64,000 nt of DNA from Paludibaculum fermentans. Lineage in GTDB: Bacteria > Acidobacteriota > Terriglobia > Bryobacterales > Bryobacteraceae. Shown here in pieces: positions 45,642 to 54,587 of this stretch. Position numbers and translations under genes: made by a program. The notes below the pieces were generated by a model, which was not told the DNA's origin, made no database searches, and saw only the letters and a program-made list of their open reading frames with translations. Numbering within the stretch: the stretch's first letter is position 1; the number at the start of each line of letters is the position of its first letter. The stretch is taken from positions 310,001-374,000 of the forward strand of contig NZ_CP063849.1 in assembly GCF_015277775.1 (NCBI RefSeq). Reading direction: 5' to 3'.

Positions 45642-48600
45642 ATGCGTGAATCAAGAGTCCGCCAATTCGTCGCCGGCGCCATTCTGTGCACCGTTGGCCT
45701 GTTAACCTTCGCCACTCAGCCTGCCTTCGCTCAAGGGAGTGACAGCGCCCTGTTGCGGGGCACCGTCACCGATTCCAGCGGCGCCGCCGTCCCGGGCGCT
45801 CAAGTGACCCTCACCGACCAGGCTACCGGCGTGGCCGGCAAGACCGTTTGCGACGGTGTGGGCCGCTACACGTTCAATGCCTTGAGGCCCTCCACCTACT
45901 CCGCCTCCGTGGAAGCCCAGGGCTTCAAAACCAGCACGCAGTCCAACATCATCCTCCGTGTCGGTCAACAATCCGACCTCTCCTTCTCGCTGGAGATCGG
46001 GTCCGCCACGCAAACCATCGAGGTGAAGTCGGATGCCGCCCTCCTCAATACGGTGAGTGGCGCGCTGGGCGCGGAAGTCTCCAATAAATACATCGTGGAG
46101 ATGCCTCTGCTCGACCGCAATGTCACTTCTCTTGCCTTCCTGGCTCCTGGAGTCACCGAAGTCACCGGCACCAAGGTCGCCGACTTCGGCGGCACCATGT
46201 TCTCCTCCAATGGCCAGCGCTACGCCACCGCCGAGTTCCGTCTCGACGGCGGCATCGCCAGTCACCCCGAGGGCGGGGAAGGCGGCACCACCTTCGTCGG
46301 CTACCTCCCCACCGTCGAAGCCATCCAGGAATTCAAGGTCCAGACCAACAGCTTCTCGGCCGAATACGGCAACAACGGCGGCACCGTCATCAGCATGATC
46401 ACCAAGTCCGGCTCCAACCAGTTTCACGGCAGCGGCTGGTACTTCTTCCGCCGTCCCGGCATGGACGCCAACGACTTCTTCGCCAACCGCGACTGTCCTC
46501 CGCCCGGCGATCCCACCCGCCCCGACAACGGCTGCAAGGGCTCCTATGCCCACGACCAGTACGGAGCCTCGCTCGGTGGCCCCATCAAGCGCCAGAAGTC
46601 ATTCTTCTTTACAGACTTCGAGCGCCTGCGCCACAACGTGCCCTTCACCATCAACACCACGGTTCCGACGGAACTCCAGAAGAAGGGCGATTTCTCCAAG
46701 ACCTTCAACTCCGACGGCGACCTGATGGGCATCTTCAATCCCTGCCCCATCGTGCACTCCAGCGCCACCGACGCCACCGGCCGCCCCTCCTGCAGCGTCT
46801 CCCCCGTCATGAGCGGCGGAGAGATCGTCGACTACAAACGCGCACCGTTCCCCGGCAACATCATCCCCGCCAGCCTGATGGACCCGGTGATGCTCAAGGC
46901 CATTGCGCTCTACCCCGCCGCCACCTCAGCCGGCGACGCGGCCACCGGCGCCAACAACTACTCCTCGAAGCTGGTCGACCAGAGCAACCTCTACAAGCTG
47001 GACGGCAAGATCGACCACTACTTCTCCGACACCAGCCGCATGGCCGGCCGCTACAGCCGCAGCCGCTCCGACCAGTTCACGCCCAATCCGTTCCTGTCGA
47101 ACAACGACAACCTCTATAACAGCGACGGCGTTACCCTCGAACACACCTGGACACCGCGGCCCACCCTTATGTGGACCAACCGCGCCACCTTCACCCGCTA
47201 CGCCAACTTCCAGCATGTGCCCGTCTCGGCGGATCCCGACACCATCGGCTTCCCCACCAGCCTGACCCTCAACCCTGCCTTCCGCCAGAAGAACTTCCCC
47301 AGCCTCTACCTGGACAACTATCAGGGCCTGAACGCGGACGTCAGCACCAACACCATTGAGACCGACACGCAGTACAGCTTCAACTCTCTGCTCACCAAGA
47401 TCGCCGGCGGCCACAACATGAAGTTCGGCGCCGACTACCGCATCTTCCTCAACACCTTCTTCCAGCCCTCCAATACGGCAGGCGGGCTGAACTTCGGCGC
47501 CGCCGCCACCGCCCAAAGCGTCTACGATCCCAACACGGATGCGGAAGGCAATGCCGTCGCCACCATGCTGCTCGGCTACATGGATTCCGGCGCCGTCAGC
47601 GCCAGCCCGGCCGTCGCCAACCGGTCCAGCGAATCCTCCTTCTTCTTCCAGGACGACTGGCGCATCACCAATAAGCTGACCATCAACGTGGGCCTGCGCT
47701 ACGAGTGGAGCACTCCCTACACGGAACGCTACGACCGCAGCCAGTTCACCTGCCTCTCCTGCGACAGCGGCATCGTCGTGCCGGGGCTGGGCAAGATTAT
47801 GGGTACCACCATCATGGCCGGCAAGGATATTCGCCGCTCCACCATCGACAAGAACAACGTCGCCCCGCGCATCGGCTTCGCCTACTCGCCCGATCAGAAG
47901 ACCGTCATTCGCGGCGGCGCCGGCATCTACTACGGCCTCAGCTACGCCACGAACTGGCAGTACGCCGGAGCCTCCTGGCTGCGCGACATCTCCATCCAGG
48001 GCACCAAGGACGGCGGCGTCACCCAGTTCGCGACCATCGAGAACCCCTTCCCCGTGGGCTTCGTGCAGCCCCCCGGCAACCGCTACGGCGCGCTCGCCGA
48101 GTGGGGTTACCCCAACTACAACCACGCCAGCGTCGACAACCGCAATGCCGAGATCTACCAGTGGAACCTCGGAGTCCAGCGCCAGATGCCCGGCGGCTTC
48201 ATGGTGGAAGCCAGCTACTCCGCCAACCGCAGCACCCACCTGCCCTGGAAGAAGAATCCGCAGAACTACAACGTCCTGTCCCGCGCTGCCCGCGAACAGT
48301 ACGGCGTCGCCGGGCTCAACCAGCAGGTAGCGAATCCCTTCCAGTACCTCTTCAGCGGGCCCAATGCGATCTTCGATTCGCCCGACTCCATCTATAACGA
48401 CCCGACCATCGCTCGCATCAACGTCCTGCGCCCCTACCCGCAGTTCCCCGGCTACTTCGGCGGCTTCCCGCCGTTCGCCGCCAGCTCGCTCTATAACTCC
48501 CTTCAGATGCGCTTCGAAAAGCGCGCCTCCCACGGAGTCTCCTTCACGGGCGCTTACACCTTCTCCCACTTCGTATCAACCTCGGACGAAGGCGCCAACC

Positions 48601-49235
48601 GCTGGGTGGGCCGCATCAGCGCAGGCGAGCCGCAGGACCTCACCAACCTCGCCGCTGAGAAGAGCATCAGCGCCAACGACACGCCCCACCGCCTGGCCAT
48701 CGCCACCGTCTATGAACTGCCCGTCGGCCACGGCCGCAGCTTCGGTGGCAGCATGCCCAAGGCCCTCGACGCGGTCATCGGAGGCTGGAAACTGAACGCC
48801 TTCGTCACTCTCCAGAGCGGCCAGCCCATGACCGTCCTGATGCGCACCAACCGCCTCACCGGCGGCGTGCAGCGCCCGAACATCACCGGCGATCCCCGCA
48901 GCCAGTACAGCATTCACGAAGTGGTGGATGGCGCCGGCAGCTTCTTCAATACCGCGGCCTTCTCGGCGCCTGGCGATCAGGTGCCCGGCAACGCGCCGCG
49001 CTACCTCGACGCCGCCCGCGTCGACGGCATCCGCAATCTCGACCTGGGCATCGGCAAGATCATTCGTGTCGGCGAAGGCCGGTTCTTCGAGCTTCGCGGC
49101 GAGTTCTTCAACGCCCTGAACACCCCGCGCTTCAGCCAGCCGAACACCAGCTTCGGCAGCAGTTCCTTCGGCACGATAGCCAGTCAGGCCAACCAATCGC
49201 GCCACGGCCAACTCGGCCTCCGCTTCGTCTACTAA
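45642..49235 (+). CDS. TonB-dependent receptor with carboxypeptidase-regulatory domain (Oar-like)
   Basis: The ATG at 45642 has GGGAGAG upstream and gives a 1197-residue protein. It has a signal peptide (FVAGAILCTVGLLTFATQPAFAQ) and a CarboxypepD-regulatory domain at about residues 30-115 (LLRGTVTDSSGAAVPGAQVTLTD). A plug follows at about 120-240 (VSNKYIVEMPLLDRNVTSLAFLAPGV, SFSAEYGNNGGTVISMITKSGSNQFHGSG), then a large beta-barrel ending with the aromatic strand HGQLGLRFVY. These receptors import oligosaccharides or other ligands across the outer membrane. It heads an operon with a GH2 enzyme, which suggests a glycan ligand. Confidence 0.92.
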   Translation: MRESRVRQFVAGAILCTVGLLTFATQPAFAQGSDSALLRGTVTDSSGAAVPGAQVTLTDQATGVAGKTVCDGVGRYTFNALRPSTYSASVEAQGFKTSTQSNIILRVGQQSDLSFSLEIGSATQTIEVKSDAALLNTVSGALGAEVSNKYIVEMPLLDRNVTSLAFLAPGVTEVTGTKVADFGGTMFSSNGQRYATAEFRLDGGIASHPEGGEGGTTFVGYLPTVEAIQEFKVQTNSFSAEYGNNGGTVISMITKSGSNQFHGSGWYFFRRPGMDANDFFANRDCPPPGDPTRPDNGCKGSYAHDQYGASLGGPIKRQKSFFFTDFERLRHNVPFTINTTVPTELQKKGDFSKTFNSDGDLMGIFNPCPIVHSSATDATGRPSCSVSPVMSGGEIVDYKRAPFPGNIIPASLMDPVMLKAIALYPAATSAGDAATGANNYSSKLVDQSNLYKLDGKIDHYFSDTSRMAGRYSRSRSDQFTPNPFLSNNDNLYNSDGVTLEHTWTPRPTLMWTNRATFTRYANFQHVPVSADPDTIGFPTSLTLNPAFRQKNFPSLYLDNYQGLNADVSTNTIETDTQYSFNSLLTKIAGGHNMKFGADYRIFLNTFFQPSNTAGGLNFGAAATAQSVYDPNTDAEGNAVATMLLGYMDSGAVSASPAVANRSSESSFFFQDDWRITNKLTINVGLRYEWSTPYTERYDRSQFTCLSCDSGIVVPGLGKIMGTTIMAGKDIRRSTIDKNNVAPRIGFAYSPDQKTVIRGGAGIYYGLSYATNWQYAGASWLRDISIQGTKDGGVTQFATIENPFPVGFVQPPGNRYGALAEWGYPNYNHASVDNRNAEIYQWNLGVQRQMPGGFMVEASYSANRSTHLPWKKNPQNYNVLSRAAREQYGVAGLNQQVANPFQYLFSGPNAIFDSPDSIYNDPTIARINVLRPYPQFPGYFGGFPPFAASSLYNSLQMRFEKRASHGVSFTGAYTFSHFVSTSDEGANRWVGRISAGEPQDLTNLAAEKSISANDTPHRLAIATVYELPVGHGRSFGGSMPKALDAVIGGWKLNAFVTLQSGQPMTVLMRTNRLTGGVQRPNITGDPRSQYSIHEVVDGAGSFFNTAAFSAPGDQVPGNAPRYLDAARVDGIRNLDLGIGKIIRVGEGRFFELRGEFFNALNTPRFSQPNTSFGSSSFGTIASQANQSRHGQLGLRFVY

Positions 49236-49633
49236 TGGAACCCGGACCCAAATTGAGCCGCGACCGTCAGGGAGCGGGCACCCAAACGGAGGCCCGCACC
49301 CCACAAACCGAAACTGAGGTCTTCATGCGCGAAACCACCGCGACCTTCAGGAAGCGCGCACCCATGGAATTGAGCCGCGACCGTGAGGGAGCGGGCACCC
49401 AAACGGAAGCCCGCACCCAACAAACCGAAACTGGGGTCTTCCTGCGCGAAACCACCGCGACCATCAGGAAGCGGGCACCCATGAAATTGAGCCGCGACCG
49501 TGAGGGAGCGGGCACCCAAACGGAAGGCCGCAGCCAGCATTCTGCAACTGCAGCCTTCCTTCTCCGATCGACCGCGCGGAAGCCCGCACCTAGCCAGTCT
49601 GGTTGCGCCACTCTTCCATCCAGTCCACGCTGA
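49235..49633 (+). CDS. Reading frame composed of 39-residue repeats
   Basis: The ATG shares a base with the receptor stop (TAATG), giving 132 codons that end 8 bases before the GH2 start. The predicted product is two full and one degenerate copy of a 39-residue unit containing LSRDREGAGTQTEA and ATIRKRAPM. The DNA period of 117 bases keeps the frame. The whole frame is made of a REP-like repeat, so it may be a by-product of repeat insertion and not a selected gene. The sequence is charged and lacks a signal peptide or known domain. Confidence 0.35.
   Translation: MEPGPKLSRDRQGAGTQTEARTPQTETEVFMRETTATFRKRAPMELSRDREGAGTQTEARTQQTETGVFLRETTATIRKRAPMKLSRDREGAGTQTEGRSQHSATAAFLLRSTARKPAPSQSGCATLPSSPR
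49251..49517. repeat. 117-bp tandem repeat made of REP-like cores
   Basis: Units start at 49251, 49368 and 49485, so the period is exactly 117 bases, with about 2.3 copies. Each complete unit contains two related 26-base cores starting CCGCGACC and ending AGCGGGCACCC: type A at 49258-49283, 49375-49400 and 49492-49517, and type B at 49338-49363 and 49455-49480. In the type A copies GCGGGC is followed within 12 bases by GCCCGC, so each can form a hairpin. The array separates the receptor and GH2 genes. Confidence 0.85.
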
Positions 49634-49641
49634 GAGGAACA

Positions 49642-52056
49642 ATGAACCGCAGGCATTTCCTGGCCCTGGCCGCCGCCTCCGCAGCCCAGGCCGCACAATC
49701 CCTCCAAGACAAGAGCCGCTCCGTCCACCCCCGCCTCCGCCGCAACTTCAATACCGGTTGGCTCTTCCGGCGTCAGGTCAACGGTGGCGGAGCCCTCGGC
49801 TCCTGGGAGCGCGACCCCACCCTCGGCGCCGCCATCGAACCCCCCTTCCTCAACGCCAAGTCCCCCGCCTACGACGACTCCGCCTGGCCGTCCATCCAGC
49901 TCCCCCACACCTGGAACCAGCACGATGGCAGCGATGAAATCCCCGGCTACTTCCGCGGCATCGGCTGGTACCGCAAGCACTTCCAACTGGAACCGGAGCT
50001 CAGCGGCCAGCGCGTCTTTCTAGAATTCGAGGGCGTCAATCAGGTCAGCGAATTCTGGGTCAACGGAGCCTACGCCGGCAAGCACGAGGGTGGCTACACC
50101 AGCTTCGAACTCGACATCACCCCGCACGTGAAGTTCGGCCCCTCCGGCAACGTTCTGACGGTGAAGGTCGACAACATCTACAACAAGGACATCGCGCCCA
50201 CAGTCAAGACCGACCTCACCTTTTACGGCGGCATCTATCGCGATGTCTGGCTGCGCGTCACGGCCCCCATCCATCTCTCCGAAGTCTACTGGCTCACCCC
50301 CAAAGTCACTGAATCCGCCGCCGAAATCGAAGTCCACTCCAGGATCGACAACCGCACCACCCGCGCCGCCTCCCTGAAGGTCCTGCACGAGATCCTCGAC
50401 GCCAAAGGCCTCGTAGTCGCTAAAGTCGAAACCTCCGCCACAGTCCCTGCGCAGCAGCAGGGCCACGCCCTCACCCAACGTCTGACACTCGCCCAGCCCC
50501 GGCTCTGGTCGCCCGACAGCCCCAATCTCTACCAACTCCGCACCACGTTGCTCGACCCCGCCGGCCCCGGCGACCTCCACGACGCCCCCATCGGCTTCCG
50601 CTGGTTCCGCTTCGACGCCCAACAGGGCTTTTTCCTCAACGGCCGCCGCCTCCAACTGCGCGGCACCACCTGGCACCAGTCCTATCCCGGTCTCGGCAGC
50701 GCCCTGCCCAATTCACGCCACGTGAAAGACATGGAGCTCATCAAGGAGATGGGCTGCAATCTCTTCCGCACCAGCCACTATCCGCACGACCCCGCTGTCA
50801 TGGAAGCCTGCGACCGCCTTGGCCTCCTCGTCCTCGAAGAGATGTTCGTCGGCGAAGAGGTCGAGGACGACGGCGGCTACTATCGCATCCAGGCCAAGGG
50901 CATCGAGGAGATGGTCGCCCGCGACCGCAACAATCCCTCCGTCTTCATGTGGGGGCTCGAGGGTGAAATCGAATCCGCCGCCAAGCACGTCGACGTAGTC
51001 CAGCAACTGGTCAACAAGATCAAGGCGACCGACCCCAGCCGCCCCGCCACCATGCAGGATGCGCGCATCGACAGCATCAAGCAGACCCTCGATGTCGTCG
51101 GCCTCTATTCCGGGTTCGACGAGAACGACAAGGAGCGCAGCCGCCACCCCGAGCGCCGCTACATGATCGAGGAGTACACCGTCGACGCCATCGGCCGCGG
51201 CATCTACGGCATGGGTCCGGAGAGCGAAGACCTCGGCTGCGACAAACACGAAGCCTACCTCGCCGAAGTGGGCCGCCGCCCCTGGATCGCCGGCAGTACC
51301 GTCTGGCACCAGTTCGACTACGACGGCGACGAGTACGATCCCATTACGCCCCACCTCGTCACCTTCGGCCTGGCCGACTTCTGGCGCATCCCCAAGGACG
51401 TCTTCTACCTCTTCCAAAGCCAGTGGAGCGCCAAACCCATGCTCCACCTCTGCGGCCACTGGACCTGGCCCGGCGAGGAGGGCAAAACTCGCAAGGTGAA
51501 GGTCTATAGCAATCAGGCCCGTGTCGAACTCTTCCTCAACGGCCGCTCGCTCGGCGCCCGCGAACCGGTCGCGTATCCCGGCCTCGACCACCCTCCGTTC
51601 CTCTGGGACGTGCCCTACGAACCCGGCGTCCTCAAGGCGGTCTCAGGATCCCTCACTTCCGAGCGCAAGACCGCCGGACCCGCCGCCCGCATCGACCTCC
51701 GCTCCGACACGGAACGCATCGAATCCGGTGACCCCGAGAGCCTCGCCTACCTCACGGCGGCAGTGGTCGACAAGGACGGCACCATCGTCCCCACGGCCGC
51801 CAATGCCATCAGCTTCACCTCCTACGGCCCTGGCGAACTGTTGCCGCAAACCTGGCCCGGCCACCCCACGGGACTCACCTGGAACTGTGTAGCCGGTTTA
51901 ACGCGCATCGCCCTGCGCTCAACAGACCGTGTCGGCCGCTGTGTCGTCAGCGCCTATTCCCCCGGCCTGCGCATGGGCCGTGCCATCCTGGATGTCGCGG
52001 CCCCAGGCAAACGCGATCAAATGGAGTATCGTGGCGGAGCAACCGTCTACAAGTAA
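49642..52056 (+). CDS. GH2 beta-galactosidase/glucuronidase-like enzyme, exported
   Basis: The ATG at 49642, with GAGAGG upstream, gives an 804-residue protein with a twin-arginine-like signal (MNRRHFLALAAASAAQAAQ). The GH2 order is complete: sugar-binding domain (FNTGWLFRR, IQLPHTWNQHDG, GIGWYRKHF), immunoglobulin-like domain, then TIM barrel (IGFRWFRFDAQQGFFLNGRRLQLRGTTWHQ, NLFRTSHYPHDPAVMEACDRLGLLVLEE). The acid/base Glu is E442 in MWGLEGE, where the conserved Asn before it is Gly. The nucleophile is E511 in IEEYTVDA. The missing Asn is unusual and may alter activity. Two C-terminal beta domains follow. Confidence 0.85.
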   Translation: MNRRHFLALAAASAAQAAQSLQDKSRSVHPRLRRNFNTGWLFRRQVNGGGALGSWERDPTLGAAIEPPFLNAKSPAYDDSAWPSIQLPHTWNQHDGSDEIPGYFRGIGWYRKHFQLEPELSGQRVFLEFEGVNQVSEFWVNGAYAGKHEGGYTSFELDITPHVKFGPSGNVLTVKVDNIYNKDIAPTVKTDLTFYGGIYRDVWLRVTAPIHLSEVYWLTPKVTESAAEIEVHSRIDNRTTRAASLKVLHEILDAKGLVVAKVETSATVPAQQQGHALTQRLTLAQPRLWSPDSPNLYQLRTTLLDPAGPGDLHDAPIGFRWFRFDAQQGFFLNGRRLQLRGTTWHQSYPGLGSALPNSRHVKDMELIKEMGCNLFRTSHYPHDPAVMEACDRLGLLVLEEMFVGEEVEDDGGYYRIQAKGIEEMVARDRNNPSVFMWGLEGEIESAAKHVDVVQQLVNKIKATDPSRPATMQDARIDSIKQTLDVVGLYSGFDENDKERSRHPERRYMIEEYTVDAIGRGIYGMGPESEDLGCDKHEAYLAEVGRRPWIAGSTVWHQFDYDGDEYDPITPHLVTFGLADFWRIPKDVFYLFQSQWSAKPMLHLCGHWTWPGEEGKTRKVKVYSNQARVELFLNGRSLGAREPVAYPGLDHPPFLWDVPYEPGVLKAVSGSLTSERKTAGPAARIDLRSDTERIESGDPESLAYLTAAVVDKDGTIVPTAANAISFTSYGPGELLPQTWPGHPTGLTWNCVAGLTRIALRSTDRVGRCVVSAYSPGLRMGRAILDVAAPGKRDQMEYRGGATVYK

Positions 52057-52062
52057 CCAGAC

Positions 52063-53112
52063 ATGTCCAACTCGAAAACACTGCTAGCCTGCATCCTCCC
52101 GGTCCTTTTGTTGCCGGCCCAACAGCCGCCCAGCGGACCCGCGAACCCCACCGCGAACCGAGCCGCGACTGTTAAGGAGCGGGCACCCAAACGTACTCCC
52201 TCCACTCCCTCCGTCTCCTTCACCAGACCCGCCCCGGACACCATCCAGGTCCTCATCAACAACCAGCCCTTCACTAACTTCCTCTTCAAGGAAGCTGACA
52301 ACAAACCCTATCTCCACCCGCTCCGCTCCGCCTCCGGCAAAGTCGTCTCCCGTCACTTCCCGATGGAAGACGTCCCCGGAGAGGACAGGGAGCACCCCCA
52401 CCACCGCGGCATCGCCTTCACCCACGGCGACGTGAACGGCTACAACTTCTGGGCCTCCGAACAGGAGCAGAAAGACGCGCACCAGGGCCGCATCCTCCTC
52501 GACAAAATCATCCGCACGCAAGGCGGCACGACCGAGGGCATCCTGGAAGCCGCCTTCCGCTGGGTCACCCCCGAGGGCGGCATCGTGCTGCGCGAACACC
52601 GTGTCATGACATTCTACGCCCACCCGTCCCTCCGCATCATCGACTTCGACATCCAACTCACCGCCGCCGGGTCGCCCGTCCGCTTCGGAGACACCAAGGA
52701 AGGTTCCTTCTCCGTCCGCCTGGGCCGCGAACTCTCCGAGGACACCGGGGGTACAATGATCAGCTCCACCGGAGCGAAGTCGGAGAAGAACGTCTGGGGC
52801 CATCAGGCCAATTGGGTCGACGATTTCGGCACCGTCGAGGGCGAACAACTGGGCGTGGCCATCTTCGACCACCCTGGAAATCCGCGCCATCCCACTTACT
52901 GGCACAGCCGGGCCTACGGCCTCATGGCCGTGAACATCTTCGGCCTGCACGACTTCCTCAACGACAAAACCAAAGACGGCAGCCTCACCCTCAAACCCGC
53001 CGAAACGCTGCGCTTCCGCTACCGTGTCGTCGTCCACCCCGGCGACACCACCGCCGCCAACATTGCCAAGCTCTACGATGAATACTGCCGCAAGGCAGGA
53101 GACAATCAGTGA
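52063..53112 (+). CDS. DUF6807 (PmoA-like) exported protein with inserted repeat
   Basis: This is a 349-residue protein with a signal peptide (about residues 1-22, KTLLACILPVLLLPAQQ). From about residue 50 it matches DUF6807: PFTNFLFKEADNKPYLHPLRSASGK, DREHPHHRGIAFTHGDVNGYNFW, EDTGGTMISS, HSRAYGLMAVNIFGL. Between signal and domain, residues about 34-42 (ATVKERAPKR) are encoded by a copy of the REP-like core found in the upstream tandem repeat. The protein is likely periplasmic with a sugar-binding-like fold. It overlaps the following oxidoreductase gene by 4 bases. Confidence 0.8.
   Translation: MSNSKTLLACILPVLLLPAQQPPSGPANPTANRAATVKERAPKRTPSTPSVSFTRPAPDTIQVLINNQPFTNFLFKEADNKPYLHPLRSASGKVVSRHFPMEDVPGEDREHPHHRGIAFTHGDVNGYNFWASEQEQKDAHQGRILLDKIIRTQGGTTEGILEAAFRWVTPEGGIVLREHRVMTFYAHPSLRIIDFDIQLTAAGSPVRFGDTKEGSFSVRLGRELSEDTGGTMISSTGAKSEKNVWGHQANWVDDFGTVEGEQLGVAIFDHPGNPRHPTYWHSRAYGLMAVNIFGLHDFLNDKTKDGSLTLKPAETLRFRYRVVVHPGDTTAANIAKLYDEYCRKAGDNQ
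52163..52188. repeat. REP-like core inside the DUF6807 coding sequence
   Basis: This 26-base sequence starts CCGCGACT and ends AGCGGGCACCC, followed by AAACG as in the tandem copies near 49.3 kb. It differs from the type A core at a few middle positions. It lies in frame in the linker after the signal peptide. Confidence 0.75.
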
Positions 53113-54413
53113 CCACCATTCATAGAAGACACTTCCTCCAGTTCTCCACCGCCGCCGTGGCGGCCAGCGCCGGACGCATCCTCGGTGCAAACGATCGCGT
53201 CAACGTTGCCATCACCGGCCTGGGTGGACGCGGCACCGACCATATGGAGTCGTACGCCGCCCTGCCCGAGGCCCGCATCGCCGCCCTCGTCGACGTCAAC
53301 CAGGCCGCCCGCGAACGCGGAGCCGCCCTCGTCAAACGCCTCACCGGCACCGAACCCAAGACCTACGCCGATCTCCGCGAAGCGCTCGCCGACAAGGACA
53401 TCGAGGCCGTCTCCCTGGCCACCCCGAACCACTGGCACGCCCTCCAAACCATCTGGGCCTGCCGTGCCGGCAAGGACGTCTACGTCGAAAAGCCCGCCAG
53501 CCACAACATCCACGAAGCTGCCTGCATGGTCCAGGCCGCCCGCAAGTACAACCGCATGGTGCAGGTCGGCACGCAAAGCCGCAGTGAGCCCCACATCCGC
53601 CGCGCCATGGAACTCCTCCACACCGGAACCATCGGCCAGATCCATCTCGCCAAAGGCCTCTGCTTCAAGCGCCGCCTCTCCATCGGACACAAGCCTGACG
53701 GACCCGTTCCGCCCGGCTTGAATTGGGATGCCTTCCTCGGACCCGCGCCCATGCGGCCCTTCAACGAGAACCGCTACAAGTACAACTGGCACTGGTTCTG
53801 GGACACCGGCAACGGCGACATCGGCAACCAGGGCGTCCACCAGATGGACATCGCCCGCTGGGGCGCCGGCCTCGACACCTGGCCCACCCACGCCGTCTCC
53901 ACTGGCGGCAAATTCCTTTACGAAGACGACCAGGAAACCCCCAACATGCAGTTCGCTACCCTCGGCTACGAGAAGGCGCAGATCATGTTCGAGGTCCGCG
54001 GACTCCTCACACCCGGCGAAGCTGGCATTCGCTCCGGTTCCCCGCACACCATCGGCAACGTTTTCTATGGCAGTGAGGGCTTCCTGGTGCTCGACGACGC
54101 CGGCTACCGCGTCTTCAAAGGGGAGAAACGCGAACTCGTGAAGGAAGAGAACGCCCCCCGCGAAGACAAAGCCAACGAGGCGCACATGGGCAACTTCCTG
54201 GCAGCGGTCCGCAATCGGAAAACCGCTGATCTCCATGCCGGCATCGAGCTCGCCGCCATGTCGACAAACCTCTGCCATCTCGCGAACATCAGCTACCGCG
54301 TCGGCCGCGAGCTCAGCATTGACTCGAGTGGAGCCTTTGCCAACGATCCCAAGGCGACCGGGCTTCAGACTAGAAATTACCGGACCCCTTGGACGATCCC
54401 CGATCCGGTGTAA
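53109..54413 (+). CDS. Gfo/Idh/MocA-family oxidoreductase, exported
   Basis: The GTG start overlaps the stop of the DUF6807 gene (GTGA). The 434-residue product has a twin-arginine-like start (IHRRHFLQFSTAAVAASAG). The Rossmann domain contains VNVAITGLGGRGTDHME, ATPNHWHALQTIWA and the Gfo/Idh motif VEKPASHNIHEA. The C-terminal domain carries GVHQMDIARWG with the catalytic His-like position. It would oxidise or epimerise a sugar with bound NAD(P). It completes the receptor/GH2/DUF6807 unit and may process the released sugar. Confidence 0.88.
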   Translation: MTTIHRRHFLQFSTAAVAASAGRILGANDRVNVAITGLGGRGTDHMESYAALPEARIAALVDVNQAARERGAALVKRLTGTEPKTYADLREALADKDIEAVSLATPNHWHALQTIWACRAGKDVYVEKPASHNIHEAACMVQAARKYNRMVQVGTQSRSEPHIRRAMELLHTGTIGQIHLAKGLCFKRRLSIGHKPDGPVPPGLNWDAFLGPAPMRPFNENRYKYNWHWFWDTGNGDIGNQGVHQMDIARWGAGLDTWPTHAVSTGGKFLYEDDQETPNMQFATLGYEKAQIMFEVRGLLTPGEAGIRSGSPHTIGNVFYGSEGFLVLDDAGYRVFKGEKRELVKEENAPREDKANEAHMGNFLAAVRNRKTADLHAGIELAAMSTNLCHLANISYRVGRELSIDSSGAFANDPKATGLQTRNYRTPWTIPDPV

Positions 54414-54587
54414 CGCCCGTGAGGCCGGCTGCGGTGTGAACCCGTTCCCTCATCGCGGCCGGCCGCCGGGTCGGTACAATGTCGTCGAGTACGTCGCAAG
54501 CTGCCAACCCGGCCCCGTGAATGCCGCAGCGCCCCGACCCAGCGCGGAGTATTAGGGTTCGCTCCAAATCGAGGTCAGAAAGATTCC

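Noticed and set aside
46926-48569. Long minus-strand frame of 547 codons opposite the TonB receptor
   Set aside because: Same antisense effect; the plus-strand receptor has clear domains and a ribosome site.
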